From an uncultured Lachnospiraceae bacterium (GTDB lineage: Bacteria > Bacillota > Clostridia > Lachnospirales > Lachnospiraceae), in the NCBI GenBank assembly GCA_947089585.1, contig CAMULB010000009.1, forward strand, positions 1 to 33,663: a stretch of DNA of 33,663 bases, given 5' to 3'. The notes under the pieces are model-generated. The model saw only the letters and a list, made by a program, of their open reading frames with translations. It was not told the origin of the DNA and did no database searches. The number at the start of each line of letters is the position of its first letter. Positions within the stretch are counted from its first letter, which is position 1. Below, piece after piece: positions 1 to 8,209 of this stretch. A program made the translations under genes and the position numbers.

Positions 1-174
1 GAGCTGCTCAATATCAATGAAAATGTGGCGCCGATTTTGTTGGAGATCGGTATGCACTGCTTGGGCTGCCCCTCTTCCCAGATGGAGACAATTGAAGAGG
101 CGGCTATGGTACATGGATTGGATCCTGATGCATTGGTTGGCAGAATCAATGATTTTCTGGCGGCCGATGTGTAA
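1..174 (+). CDS. DUF1858 redox-disulfide domain protein (3' part)
   Basis: The frame is open from base 1 and ends at TAA 172-174, so only the last 57 codons are present. The visible part carries [10 protein letters not shown] followed by an [14 protein letters not shown] stretch. This is the signature of the small hybrid-cluster-protein-associated redox disulfide domain (DUF1858/TIGR03980), whose CxxC pair is thought to serve in thiol redox or metal chemistry. Family members are usually only about 60-80 residues, so little is missing. A strong terminator follows directly. Substrate and partner cannot be told from the sequence. Confidence 0.8.
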   Translation, partial: ELLNINENVAPILLEIGMHCLGCPSSQMETIEEAAMVHGLDPDALVGRINDFLAADV

Positions 175-189
175 ATGAATGGCAGGAAA

Positions 190-243
190 AAGGAGCCGTA
201 GAAGCTGTCTCCCGTAGTGGGACAGCCCTGCGGCTCCTTTTTC
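190..243. terminator. bidirectional terminator between DUF1858 gene and mecA
   Basis: The stem AGGAGCCG (191-198) pairs with CGGCTCCT (231-238), and an inner arm GCTGTCTCCC/GTGGGACAGC closes the loop. On the + strand a T-run follows. On the - strand the AAAAA at 186-191 also gives a T-run. The hairpin therefore suits both the + gene and the convergent mecA. Confidence 0.85.
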
Positions 244-251
244 GGCGATCG

Positions 252-1055
252 CTACAGATCTGCTAAAACCTGCAATGCGTTTTCCTTCAGAATGGTCTCA
301 TAATGCTCTTCAAAATAGGCTCGGCTGGAGGAGGAATATTTCTCCTGTTTGGCGTATTCCGATAGAATATTGCAGACCTTGTTGAATTCCTCCGGTGTAT
401 GCTGGCTTTTACTGATCACCAGATAGTATTTTCTAGTGGTGACATTCTTGTACAATACATTACAGCCGTTGTAGAAGCCCTTGAGCACGCGCGCAAGGCG
501 GCTGACTTCGTCCAATTGATTGAACACAAACAGCTTGGTAATATCGACCACAATCTGCGGCGATTCCTCACTGCGGGGCGTGGGCGGATTCTTAAGCGCT
601 TTTTCCAGAGGAACAAAATCGGCTTCTTTCAGTGCACCTTCTGCTTTCTTGCGTTCCTGTTGAATCTTGCGGAACAGATCAAGAATATCATCTGCGCCCA
701 CTGAGTCAAACACGGATTCGTGATCGGCATATTTTGACTCTCCGTCATAGCTGCCGTCCTCCTGATTTCCCTGGGAAAACTGGGAAAAACGTGTATCCAG
801 CTCTTCCGGATATTCCACTTTGGTAATAATCAATATGATAGTATCCGCAGAAAGCGGAATTGCTTCAATCATCAATGGGATATCCTCTGCCTCGAAACCG
901 CATTCATAGGCGGCCTGCTGCATCATATCGCGGAACAGTTCTTTGGCCTTTTCTGTGCCGTATGCCAGTTCGCTGAGCTTGAGTTGCCGATCGGCCAGAT
1001 CTTCCCGTGTCAAGGTACAACGTATTTGGTTATCGCTAACCTTTTCAATCTTCAT
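252..1055 (-). CDS. mecA: adaptor protein MecA
   Basis: A 267-residue protein beginning MKIEKVSDNQIRCTLTREDL, the typical MecA N-terminal domain that captures substrates. A low-complexity acidic linker follows (about residues 90-150). The C-terminal domain (about 165-267) is the part that in the family docks on ClpC and activates the ClpCP protease. In Bacillus MecA delivers ComK and other regulators for degradation. The start at 1055 is chosen because AAGGAAGTGGTT lies just before it; the frame runs 14 codons further upstream without a ribosome site. It is monocistronic and convergent with the DUF1858 gene. No ComK-type target is visible in the window. Confidence 0.9.
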   Translation of the reverse strand: MKIEKVSDNQIRCTLTREDLADRQLKLSELAYGTEKAKELFRDMMQQAAYECGFEAEDIPLMIEAIPLSADTIILIITKVEYPEELDTRFSQFSQGNQEDGSYDGESKYADHESVFDSVGADDILDLFRKIQQERKKAEGALKEADFVPLEKALKNPPTPRSEESPQIVVDITKLFVFNQLDEVSRLARVLKGFYNGCNVLYKNVTTRKYYLVISKSQHTPEEFNKVCNILSEYAKQEKYSSSSRAYFEEHYETILKENALQVLADL

Positions 1056-1237
1056 ATAACCACTTCCTTTTTCAAGGGATACCCAATGGACATACAAGCG
1101 TGTACACTCCAGTTGGGCGGGCGAATCTCGTCCGTTAAGGGATACAGAAATAAATCAACATTATTGGTTGAGTAAAAAAAGTATAAACAATATCTAATGT
1201 TTCGTCAAGTAAAAGACTGCATTTTCATAAAAATTTT

Positions 1238-2704
1238 ATGAAATTAGAAATTTTTGAAAAAAAACGGTTGCCAATGCACAGATTTTGTGATATACCGGTT
1301 ACTAAGAGATGCGTCTCGTCCTTTGAGACAAGAAGGAGGCGTACCCATATCATTCATACAGTTTTGTTTCGCAAGTATCAGATTCTGTCGCTGTTAGGAA
1401 GCGGCGGGAGCAGCAGCGTGTACTTGGCGGAGCATCTGAAGCTGAAGCAATACCGGGCCGTCAAGTGTATTTCCAAGACACAGGCCCAAGCCGCATCCTG
1501 GTATCTGGAAGCGGATCTTTTGAAGAATCTGAGGCATCCCGGAATTCCCATAATTTATGATGTAGAAGAGGATGAGACAAATCTGTATCTCATCGAGGAA
1601 TATATCCGAGGAGAATCCTTATCTGCCTATGTGCAGAATTCTGACAATATTTCCCAGGAAACAATGATCGCATTTGGCATCCAGCTCTGTGAGATTCTGG
1701 AATATCTTCATCAGCAAAAGCCGCACCCGATTTTGTATCTGGATTTAAAACCAGAGCACATTATATTATGCGGAAATCAGCTGAAATTAATCGACTTTGG
1801 TATTTCTACCAGGATCAAAGACCAAGGGAATCAATACCAAAGCTGCGGAACCTATGGTTTTGCGGCGCCGGAGCAATTTCGCGGTTGCGAAATCGGCATC
1901 CGAACGGATGTGTACGGAATCGGTGCGGTACTTTACTATATGCTGACCGGGGAACGATTACCACCATCCGCCAATGTGTCTTTTCCAAAATATTGTTCTT
2001 ATCATTTCAAAAAAATCATTTCAAAAGCAGTCTCGCCCAGGCAGAAGGATCGTTTTGATCAAGTCATCGAGCTTCGGGCGGCGCTGGAAAAACTCTCTTT
2101 GGGCCAGGCCGGTAAGCCGGCAAAGGCGCATCTCTTAGAAAAAATCATAATCGTTGGAAGTCAGACGCATATCGGTACAACCCATATCGCCGTCAGTCTG
2201 GTGAGCTGGCTCAATCGGAAACAAGCAGCGGCGTATTATCAGGCGAGGGAACACAGCGACGTATTGTCAAAGCTGCTTGCCTATCAAAAGGGCGCGCAGG
2301 AGGCGGGCGGTATCTTGTCTTATCAGCAGTTTCAGGCAGTCACAGAGCCGAACGAAGCCGCAGAAGCAAAAAAATCGCACATTTACGTGCAGGACCTTGG
2401 AACAGACGTTGCATCTGTGGCAGAGGAGGATTACAGCTTGCTGATTCTGGTTGTGGGAGGCCGTCCGTGGGAAATAGAACAGGGCATTTTGGCCTGCCAG
2501 AAGCTGGCCGGAGAAGAAAATTTGGTATTGGTCAGCAATTACAATCAGAAGCAGGCGGCAGGAATCTATGCGTCGATCCTGCACAAAAAAGTGTTTTATT
2601 TTCCATTGGATCAAAATCCGTTTGAGGTCACGCGGGACAAGCACCGATTCTTTCAGCAGATTTCCAAAGAAGGGAGGAGAGAGCAATCCGGATCAAAAGC
2701 ATAA
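1238..2704 (+). CDS. Hanks-type Ser/Thr kinase fused to a degenerate MinD/ParA-like domain
   Basis: About 488 residues if started at the first ATG. The kinase domain (about 44-290) shows a glycine loop GSGGSSSVY, the AVK lysine, a catalytic loop LDLKPEH (Asp169; the usual Mg-binding Asn is His174), DFG at 186, and AAPEQF. Residues about 305-485 form a second domain with alternating hydrophobic strands: KIIIVGSQTHIGTTHIA resembles a ParA/MinD P-loop but lacks the lysine, and YSLLILVVGG sits where Walker B is expected. The next gene encodes a free paralogue of this domain, so the two products probably act together. No transmembrane or PASTA segment is present, so it looks cytosolic. The start is uncertain: the ATG at 1238 has no ribosome site, whereas a strong AAGGAGG at 1333-1339 lies in frame just before the kinase core. 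Confidence 0.8.
   Translation: MKLEIFEKKRLPMHRFCDIPVTKRCVSSFETRRRRTHIIHTVLFRKYQILSLLGSGGSSSVYLAEHLKLKQYRAVKCISKTQAQAASWYLEADLLKNLRHPGIPIIYDVEEDETNLYLIEEYIRGESLSAYVQNSDNISQETMIAFGIQLCEILEYLHQQKPHPILYLDLKPEHIILCGNQLKLIDFGISTRIKDQGNQYQSCGTYGFAAPEQFRGCEIGIRTDVYGIGAVLYYMLTGERLPPSANVSFPKYCSYHFKKIISKAVSPRQKDRFDQVIELRAALEKLSLGQAGKPAKAHLLEKIIIVGSQTHIGTTHIAVSLVSWLNRKQAAAYYQAREHSDVLSKLLAYQKGAQEAGGILSYQQFQAVTEPNEAAEAKKSHIYVQDLGTDVASVAEEDYSLLILVVGGRPWEIEQGILACQKLAGEENLVLVSNYNQKQAAGIYASILHKKVFYFPLDQNPFEVTRDKHRFFQQISKEGRREQSGSKA
1313..1339 (+). promoter_or_regulatory. hairpin plus strong Shine-Dalgarno inside the annotated kinase 5' end
   Basis: GTCTC (1313-1317) and GAGAC (1325-1329) form a 5-bp stem, followed at once by AAGGAGG (1333-1339). 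In-frame codons at the normal distance are ATC 1349 and ATT 1352. The nearest conventional start is TTG 1364, 24 nt away. Either translation starts at a non-AUG codon, or the site is fortuitous and the ATG at 1238 is used. Confidence 0.4.
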
Positions 2705-2709
2705 AAGCG

Positions 2710-3270
2710 ATGAAGCCGAAAATTAAGATTGGCATATTAGGGCAGGAGGGAGGATTGGGAGTGACGCACTTAGCCGTCGCCCTTGCCAATTACACAGCCA
2801 AGCAGCTGAAAGCGAAAACAGCCCTGATTGAGGTGGAGAAGAGAAATGCGCTGGCGTCCCTGGCCAAAGGTGAAACAGAGGCGGAGTTTTATCACGATCG
2901 CGTGGTTTATTTTCCGTCGGTTTTGGCAAAAGAGCTGGGGTTTGTCTACAGCATGGATTTTGAATATCTGATTCTCGACCTGGGGCGTGACAGCCAATGG
3001 GCCAGAGAGGAGCTGATGCGCTGCGACGGCAGGCTGATTGTCGGCAGTCTGTGTCCTTGGAGGAAAGCCGAATATTATGAGTATATGAAACGATTACAAG
3101 AATATGCGGGTAAACCGGACATGTATACGTTTTTGGCATTGTTTGAAGATAAGATAGAAATAAAAAAATGTCGTCGTACAAACAAGGCACAGGTACAGAG
3201 TATTCCTTTTATAGCGGATCCATTTCATGCAAAAGGCAAAGAAGCAGAATTCTTACATTCATTGATCTGA
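2710..3270 (+). CDS. MinD/ParA-like P-loop-fold protein lacking the Walker lysine
   Basis: 186 residues. The N-terminus KIKIGILGQEGGLGVTHLAV has the shape of a deviant Walker A motif, but the GK[T/S] lysine is replaced (GVT). FEYLILDLG (about residues 85-92) matches Walker B in position. The fold parallels the C-terminal domain of the preceding kinase strand for strand, including an IPFIADPF segment that matches FPLDQNPF there. ATP hydrolysis is therefore doubtful; a nucleotide-free scaffold or sensor is equally likely. It starts 5 nt after the kinase stop, so it is in the same operon. A good GGGAGGAG site at 2672-2679 lies 30 nt before this ATG. Family members often occur in Tad/Flp pilus loci (CpaE type), but no pilus genes are seen here. 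Confidence 0.65.
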   Translation: MKPKIKIGILGQEGGLGVTHLAVALANYTAKQLKAKTALIEVEKRNALASLAKGETEAEFYHDRVVYFPSVLAKELGFVYSMDFEYLILDLGRDSQWAREELMRCDGRLIVGSLCPWRKAEYYEYMKRLQEYAGKPDMYTFLALFEDKIEIKKCRRTNKAQVQSIPFIADPFHAKGKEAEFLHSLI

Positions 3271-3351
3271 CCAGTCAGGAGCTGCTGCTGTCTGGACAGA
3301 TCGTCTTATAATATATCACGTCAGCCTCCTTGTGTAGGAAGGGGAAGAAGT

Positions 3352-3573
3352 ATGAATTTGAGCAATGAAGTAGAGAAGCAGGGATTGTTAATTGAATTGG
3401 AGAGCATTCAGAGCCGGGGGATTACAATTTTTATCGACGGAATACCCAGCAGTCCGTTGACGGTGACAGATGCCTTATATGTCAATGACAGCGACAGCTT
3501 TATGCGCGACTATGTAATGGATGAGAAAGGGGAGTGGAAGGAATTAAGATTTGATCGGGTCAAGGATCGGTGA
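3352..3573 (+). CDS. small hypothetical protein, 73 residues
   Basis: Not recognised. The product (MNLSNEVEKQGLLIELESIQ...) is soluble, acidic overall, and has no cysteine pair or membrane segment. A GGIPSSPLTV-like turn and an alternating hydrophobic pattern suggest a mixed alpha/beta mini-domain. AGGAAGGGGAAG provides a ribosome site 4-15 nt before the ATG. It lies 81 nt after the P-loop-like gene and may be the last gene of the kinase operon, although a TATAAT-like element near 3308 could give it a separate promoter. Confidence 0.6.
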   Translation: MNLSNEVEKQGLLIELESIQSRGITIFIDGIPSSPLTVTDALYVNDSDSFMRDYVMDEKGEWKELRFDRVKDR

Positions 3574-3682
3574 TTTGCAGCGGGACCTTGGCCGGCAGCC
3601 TGTAGACAGAAAACAGGAACAGAATGATTACGAAACCAGATACGAAAGAAAAATAGATGCGTAAACATGAAATTTAAGACGG

Positions 3683-3715
3683 GATGCTCCTGTCATTGGG
3701 GAATGCAGGAGCATC
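3683..3715 (+). other. strong intergenic hairpin without a U-tract
   Basis: GATGCTCCTG (3683-3692) and CAGGAGCATC (3706-3715) are a perfect 10-bp inverted repeat, extended inside by CATT/AATG around a GGGG loop with one bulged T. The bases that follow (ACAAAATACG) are not T-rich, so it may be a weak terminator, an RNA-stability element or a protein-bound structure at the end of the kinase operon. Confidence 0.6.
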
Positions 3716-3771
3716 ACAAAATACGTTTCGCCAGATAAATGGAGAACGAAGCAAAAGCGTGTCAAATTTCT

Positions 3772-3800
3772 TTGCACCAGCGGGGCGAGTGTGCTATACT
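3772..3800 (+). promoter_or_regulatory. promoter of the GH18 gene
   Basis: TTGCAC (3772-3777), a 17-nt spacer and TATACT (3795-3800) fit a housekeeping sigma promoter. The predicted start near 3807 gives a leader of about 30 nt with TAGGAGG before the ATG at 3836. Confidence 0.75.
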
Positions 3801-3835
3801 GGATTTATGAAATGACACATAGGAGGACGCCACAC

Positions 3836-5569
3836 ATGAAGAAGAAGCTTATGCCGCTGCTGGTGGCAGTTGTATTTTTAGTTGTTGTCGGGCTGATTGC
3901 AGCGGCCACAGCATTGGTGCAGAAATATACACCCAGCAAGGAGCATGTATCCTTGGAAGAATATTTTCATCTGATGAATGCGGATGATATGGCAATAATT
4001 CTCAATCATCAGAAGACAGATGAGATTTGTAAATATATGGATGGTCATGCCTATCTGACCTATGATTTTGTGCGCAGCCAGCTGAATCAGCGATTTTACT
4101 GGGATACGAGGGAGAATCAGCTGCGTTATACGACGCCGGACGATGTGATTTCTGTCGGCGCCGGAAGCAGTGAGTTCTATGTGACGAAGGAAAAGCACAC
4201 GGAGGACTATACGATTGTACGGGTAGAGGGAGCGCAGATGTATCTGGCGGTCGACTTTGTCCAGAAGTATACAAATATAGAGTTTACGATTTTGCAGGAA
4301 CCGAACCGGATTATGATTACGAGCCAATGGGGGGACATTCAGACTGCCGCGATCAAGAAGGACACTCAGATTCGTGAGAAGGGCGGCATTAAGAGCTCGA
4401 TTGTGACAGATGTGACAAAGGGTGATGTAGTCACGATTTTAGAGACCTTGGATGATTGGACAAAGGTCTGTACCGCAGACGGGATGATCGGATATCTGCA
4501 GAACAAACGGCTCGATCCGGCACAAACTCAGACACTCAGCCGCTTCTTTGAGGCGCCGCAGTTCCAACATAAGTTGAAGGATACGGCGGTAAATATGGTG
4601 TGGCATCAGGTGACGACAATGGAAGCGAACGATCAGCTCGCCTCGCTTTTACAGCATACGAAGGGGGTCAACGTCGTATCGCCGACTTGGTTTTATTTGA
4701 ACGATAACCAGGGGAATATTCATTCCCTGGCTAGCAGCAGTTATGTAAAATATTGTCACCAGAACGGGATTGAGGTATGGGCGCTGCTCAGTAACCTGGA
4801 GAATTCAGAGGTGGATTCGACCGAGGTCTTGACGCGTTCATCGGCGCGGGATTATCTGGTCAACCAGATCATTGCCGCTGCCATTGAATATGATCTCGAC
4901 GGAATTAATCTTGATTTTGAGAGCCTAAGCGGTGAGGTCGGAGACGGCTATGTCCAGCTGGTGCGCGAGCTGTCGGTCAAGTGCCGCAAAAATGGTCTCG
5001 TGCTGTCGGTGGACAATTATGTGCCGTCCGAATATACCTCGTTTTATAACCGCAAGGAGCAGGCGGTGTTTGCCGATTATATAGTGATTATGGGATATGA
5101 CGAGCATTACTATGGTTCAGAGGAAGGCTCGGTCGCCTCAATTGGATTTGTGACCAAGGGGGTAGAAGACACGCTTTTGGAGGTTCCGGCGGAACAGATC
5201 ATTTTGGGTATGCCGTTTTACACGAGAGTATGGGAATGTACGCCCAAGGGAGACGAAGTGTCGGAAGCGGAACAGGCGGCGGAGGATTATGTGCCCTATA
5301 CCGTAGACAGTGCGGCGGTCGGTATGACGGAGGCAGAGAATCGCTTGTCGGCCAACGGCGCAGAGAAGGTATGGTCGGAAGCGGACGGGCAGAATTATGC
5401 GGAATACGAGAATGAGGGAAAGATTTATAAGATCTGGATTGAGGATGAGAACTCGCTGGAGCTGCGGCTGAAGCTGTTGAATGAACGGGGCCTGGCAGGC
5501 GGAGCATTCTGGAAGCTGGGGCTGGAGAAGAGCAGCATTTGGGATGTGGTCATCAAATATATTCACTGA
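3836..5569 (+). CDS. secreted/membrane-anchored GH18 glycoside hydrolase with SH3b domain
   Basis: 577 residues. An N-terminal hydrophobic segment after MKKK (about residues 5-27) is a signal anchor. A copper-amine-oxidase-type stalk domain (about 75-165) comes next, then a bacterial SH3 domain (about 180-235; IREKGGIKSSIVTDV...GDVVTILE...W), then a GH18 barrel (about 255-570). The barrel shows DGINLDFE, the DxxDxDxE motif with the catalytic Glu, plus a MGYDEHYYGS segment. Such proteins (YaaH/YdhD-like) cleave beta-1,4 bonds in peptidoglycan or chitin-like polymers at the cell surface or spore cortex. The start is set by TAGGAGG at 3820-3826; the frame runs 15 codons further upstream without a ribosome site. 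It has its own promoter and is followed by cwlD. Confidence 0.88.
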   Translation: MKKKLMPLLVAVVFLVVVGLIAAATALVQKYTPSKEHVSLEEYFHLMNADDMAIILNHQKTDEICKYMDGHAYLTYDFVRSQLNQRFYWDTRENQLRYTTPDDVISVGAGSSEFYVTKEKHTEDYTIVRVEGAQMYLAVDFVQKYTNIEFTILQEPNRIMITSQWGDIQTAAIKKDTQIREKGGIKSSIVTDVTKGDVVTILETLDDWTKVCTADGMIGYLQNKRLDPAQTQTLSRFFEAPQFQHKLKDTAVNMVWHQVTTMEANDQLASLLQHTKGVNVVSPTWFYLNDNQGNIHSLASSSYVKYCHQNGIEVWALLSNLENSEVDSTEVLTRSSARDYLVNQIIAAAIEYDLDGINLDFESLSGEVGDGYVQLVRELSVKCRKNGLVLSVDNYVPSEYTSFYNRKEQAVFADYIVIMGYDEHYYGSEEGSVASIGFVTKGVEDTLLEVPAEQIILGMPFYTRVWECTPKGDEVSEAEQAAEDYVPYTVDSAAVGMTEAENRLSANGAEKVWSEADGQNYAEYENEGKIYKIWIEDENSLELRLKLLNERGLAGGAFWKLGLEKSSIWDVVIKYIH

Positions 5570-5647
5570 GACAAACATGCTCTGGGCGCATATCCCACTA
5601 AGATCCATCATACCATATAATAATCAAATCCATATGGGAGTGCCCAA

Positions 5648-6340
5648 GTGAAGAAGAAGATGGAAATTGTGATGGCGGCAGTCCTTCTTTTGGCGGCCTG
5701 TCTGTTTGCAAAGGAAGGGGCAGTGATTGTTGAAAGCGTCCGCACCAGTCAGGCAGAGAAAAAGACCTGCATCGTCATTGATGCGGGACACGGCGGGGCT
5801 GACCCAGGAAAAGTGGGGATTAATGGAGCAGAGGAAAAAGAGATTAATCTTGCGATTGCATTGCGTTTGAAGGAACTGCTGGAATCGGAGGGAATCGAAG
5901 TGGTCTTAACCCGCACCGATGATCGCGGGCTCTATCCGGAAGGAGCAGATAATAAAAAAGTAGCGGATATGCGCAAACGGTGTGAGATCATTACTGAGGC
6001 CGACCCGGTGTTTACCGTCAGTATCCATCAAAACAGCTATCCAGAGGAGTCAGTCAAGGGTGCTCAGACCTTTTATTACGGCAAATCCAAGGAGGGCAAG
6101 GAGTTAGCAGAAGTGATCCAAAACAGCATGATTGAACACCTGGATTCGGAGAACCACCGCACGGCAAAATCAAATGAGAGCTACTATTTGCTCAAGCGGA
6201 CACCCTCGCCGACTGTGATTGTGGAATGTGGATTTTTGAGTAATTCCAGTGAAGCGGCCCTGCTGATCACGGAGGAGTATCAGAAAAAAGTAGCCTATGC
6301 CATACATATGGGAATTTTGAAATATTTGGACATCAAGTAG
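5648..6340 (+). CDS. cwlD: N-acetylmuramoyl-L-alanine amidase, CwlD type
   Basis: 230 residues, starting at GTG with GGGAG upstream. A signal-anchor helix (about residues 5-22) precedes an Amidase_3 domain. The zinc ligands are visible: IDAGHGGADPG (His48), the Glu in EEKEINL (about 63) and the His in SIHQN (about 127). The catalytic Glu lies in VECGFLSN near 191. Length and single-domain layout match Bacillus CwlD (about 237 residues), which removes the peptide stem so that muramic-delta-lactam can be made in spore cortex. It follows the GH18 gene by 78 nt, suggesting a shared role in cell-wall or spore remodelling. Its last 8 bases overlap the convergent next gene. Confidence 0.85.
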   Translation: MKKKMEIVMAAVLLLAACLFAKEGAVIVESVRTSQAEKKTCIVIDAGHGGADPGKVGINGAEEKEINLAIALRLKELLESEGIEVVLTRTDDRGLYPEGADNKKVADMRKRCEIITEADPVFTVSIHQNSYPEESVKGAQTFYYGKSKEGKELAEVIQNSMIEHLDSENHRTAKSNESYYLLKRTPSPTVIVECGFLSNSSEAALLITEEYQKKVAYAIHMGILKYLDIK

Positions 6341-6911
6341 TAATCCCCCGGCCGACATTCGGCATGGCCGCAGCATAGGCGGCGTCTGCGACAAACAACA
6401 GCAGCAAAAGCAGCCCGACCGTCTTGCGAATGCGAGGCGGTATTTTTTCGTAAAAACATTCAAACCAGGGAATCAGCTTATATATGATCAACAGCGCGCC
6501 TATGCCGAATACGACTCCGCCAAAGAGACAGATTCTGCCGTGCAGATTTGCGAAATAGCCGGAATAGTCCCACCAGCGGATCCCCCACTGTTTTTCCAGG
6601 AACCAGCTGCTGAAATATTCCAATGCCAGACAGACTAAGGCAGCCAGAAAGAACACCAGGACGGGGTGCTGCTTGATGCGGTAAAAAAGAAAATAGAGGA
6701 ATAAGCCGCCGGCGCCATAAATCGGCAGCCAGGGGCCGAACAAAAATCCGCGGTTGACAAATTGATGGCTGGACAGCAGCGTCAGCCCTACCTCCCACAG
6801 CCAGCCGACGATGGAGAGGAAGGAAAAGAGCCAAATATAATAGAGGAAGGAAAAGCCGATTGTTTTGCAGCGCAGCCGGCTGTTTTGGGGGATGATTTTT
6901 CTTGTGTCCAT
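6333..6911 (-). CDS. PF06541 family membrane protein (putative ABC transporter permease, type IV)
   Basis: 192 residues with about five hydrophobic helices. Family hallmarks are seen: SIVGWLWEVG in helix 1, FVNRGFLFGPWLPIYGAGG, and WDYSGYFANLHGRICLFGG near residues 120-138. PF06541 is widespread in Clostridia and is annotated as a transporter permease from similarity only; no ATPase partner is adjacent, so the function is open. AGAGAGG precedes the ATG at 6911. It overlaps cwlD by 8 nt tail to tail and is transcribed divergently from azlC. Confidence 0.75.
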   Translation of the reverse strand: MDTRKIIPQNSRLRCKTIGFSFLYYIWLFSFLSIVGWLWEVGLTLLSSHQFVNRGFLFGPWLPIYGAGGLFLYFLFYRIKQHPVLVFFLAALVCLALEYFSSWFLEKQWGIRWWDYSGYFANLHGRICLFGGVVFGIGALLIIYKLIPWFECFYEKIPPRIRKTVGLLLLLLFVADAAYAAAMPNVGRGITT

Positions 6912-7015
6912 GCGTATCCTCTCTGAAAAAAGTATATTTTATGGAAAAGCATTTGCTTTTCGGATTCGATTTACTATAGAAAAGTATGTGCCAAAATGTG
7001 AAAAATTATTTTCCC

Positions 7016-7044
7016 TTGACAGCAAAGAGGCAAAAAAATATAAT
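7016..7044 (+). promoter_or_regulatory. consensus promoter of azlCD
   Basis: TTGACA (7016-7021), exactly 17 nt, then TATAAT (7039-7044): a perfect sigma-A consensus. The expected transcription start, near 7051, lies only about 2 nt before the ATG at 7053 and about 29 nt before the ATG at 7080. Confidence 0.9.
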
Positions 7045-7079
7045 TGTCACAGATGAATGATAGGAATGGACAAAAGACG

Positions 7080-7802
7080 ATGAAGAGACGGGAAAATAAA
7101 TATTTTTACTTAAAAGGAATCAAAATGGGAATTCCCATCGGTTTGGGCTATTTTGCAGTCTCCTTTACCCTGGGGATTTCTGCGGGAAATGCGGGGATGA
7201 CTGCCGTGCAGGCCATGCTGACCAGTCTGTTGGTGAATGCTTCGGCAGGACAGTATGCGGGCTTTACCGTGATTGCAGCCAATTCCGGCTATATGGAGAT
7301 GGTGGTGATGGAGCTGATTGCCAATGCACGCTATCTTTTGATGTCCTGTGCGTTGAGTCAGAAGCTGGGCGAAGAGACGGGATTGCTCCATCGGCTGCTA
7401 ATTGGTTTTGACGTGACAGACGAGATTTTTGGGGTGGCGGTTTCCGTACCGGAGAAGCTCAATCCGTACTACAATTATGGGATGATGACGGTGGCAATCC
7501 CCGGCTGGTCGCTGGGAACCCTATTTGGCGTTGTGATGGGGAATATACTTCCTTCGAGTGTGGTCAGCGCTTTGAGCGTAGCTCTCTACGGCATGTTTAT
7601 CGCGATCATCATCCCGCCGGCACGTAAAAACAGAATCATTGCGGGGCTGGTTTTCCTCTCGATGGCCGCGAGCTTTTTGTTTGCCAAGCTGCCTGCAGTC
7701 AGCAGCCTGTCTCCGGGGATTCGCACCATCATTCTGACAGTGGTGATTGCAGGCGGAGCCGCCATCTTGTTTCCGGTAAAGGAGGAGCACAATGAGCCAT
7801 AA
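7080..7802 (+). CDS. azlC: branched-chain amino-acid exporter subunit AzlC
   Basis: 240 residues from the ATG at 7080. The AzlC signature GIKMGIPIGLGYFAVSFTLG begins around residue 15, followed by five or so hydrophobic helices, NASAGQYAG in helix 2 and a GFDVTDEIFGVA segment. With the small AzlD partner it exports branched-chain amino acids (leucine analogue resistance in Bacillus; BrnFE in Corynebacterium). The start at 7080 is chosen because known AzlC proteins start close to this point and TAGGAATGG lies upstream. An in-frame ATG at 7053 would be nearly leaderless given the promoter, and one at 7125 has AAAAGGA upstream. The end overlaps azlD by 11 nt. Confidence 0.88.
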   Translation: MKRRENKYFYLKGIKMGIPIGLGYFAVSFTLGISAGNAGMTAVQAMLTSLLVNASAGQYAGFTVIAANSGYMEMVVMELIANARYLLMSCALSQKLGEETGLLHRLLIGFDVTDEIFGVAVSVPEKLNPYYNYGMMTVAIPGWSLGTLFGVVMGNILPSSVVSALSVALYGMFIAIIIPPARKNRIIAGLVFLSMAASFLFAKLPAVSSLSPGIRTIILTVVIAGGAAILFPVKEEHNEP

Positions 7803-8100
7803 TGTTTATATTTATATCCTGATCATGTTCGGTGTTACATATTTGATTCGTGTTCTTCCATTGACCTTGATCCGAAAAGAAATCCGCAACCAGACGATTC
7901 GTTCCTTTTTGTATTATGTGCCCTATGTGACCTTGGCGGTGATGACCTTTCCGGCCATTCTCGACGCCACGGCCAGCACCTGGTCGGCATTGGCGGCGCT
8001 TTTGGTGGCGATCGTGCTTGCCTGGCTGGGGAAAAGTCTGTTTACGGTTGCCGTGATCTCCTGCGGCGTCGTATTTTTGCTGGAGCTGGCGCTGGTGTGA
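7792..8100 (+). CDS. azlD: branched-chain amino-acid transport partner AzlD
   Basis: 102 residues, three to four membrane helices, with the AzlD hallmark TYLIRVLPLTLIRKEI near the N-terminus and FLYYVPYVTLAVMTFPAIL in the second helix. It starts inside the azlC 3' end behind AAAGGAGG, a coupled two-gene arrangement that keeps the subunits in proportion. No convincing terminator was found in the 109 bases between its stop and the end of the convergent galM. Confidence 0.9.
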   Translation: MSHNVYIYILIMFGVTYLIRVLPLTLIRKEIRNQTIRSFLYYVPYVTLAVMTFPAILDATASTWSALAALLVAIVLAWLGKSLFTVAVISCGVVFLLELALV

Positions 8101-8209
8101 TGGAATAGCATGTAATTGAACAGGGTAACGTATTTTTAACGGTTTTGTATTTAAAAAGCGCTGTATATTTTATGCTTCTGTTGCAATTGGATACCGCTGC
8201 TTCCGTTTT

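Noticed and set aside
1168..1196. TTGAGT-N17-TATCTA as the kinase promoter
   Set aside because: The -10 matches consensus at only three positions and the kinase start itself is uncertain, so it is not listed as a feature.
5616..5621. TATAAT upstream of cwlD as a separate promoter
   Set aside because: No acceptable -35 at 15-19 nt; cwlD may simply be co-transcribed with the GH18 gene.
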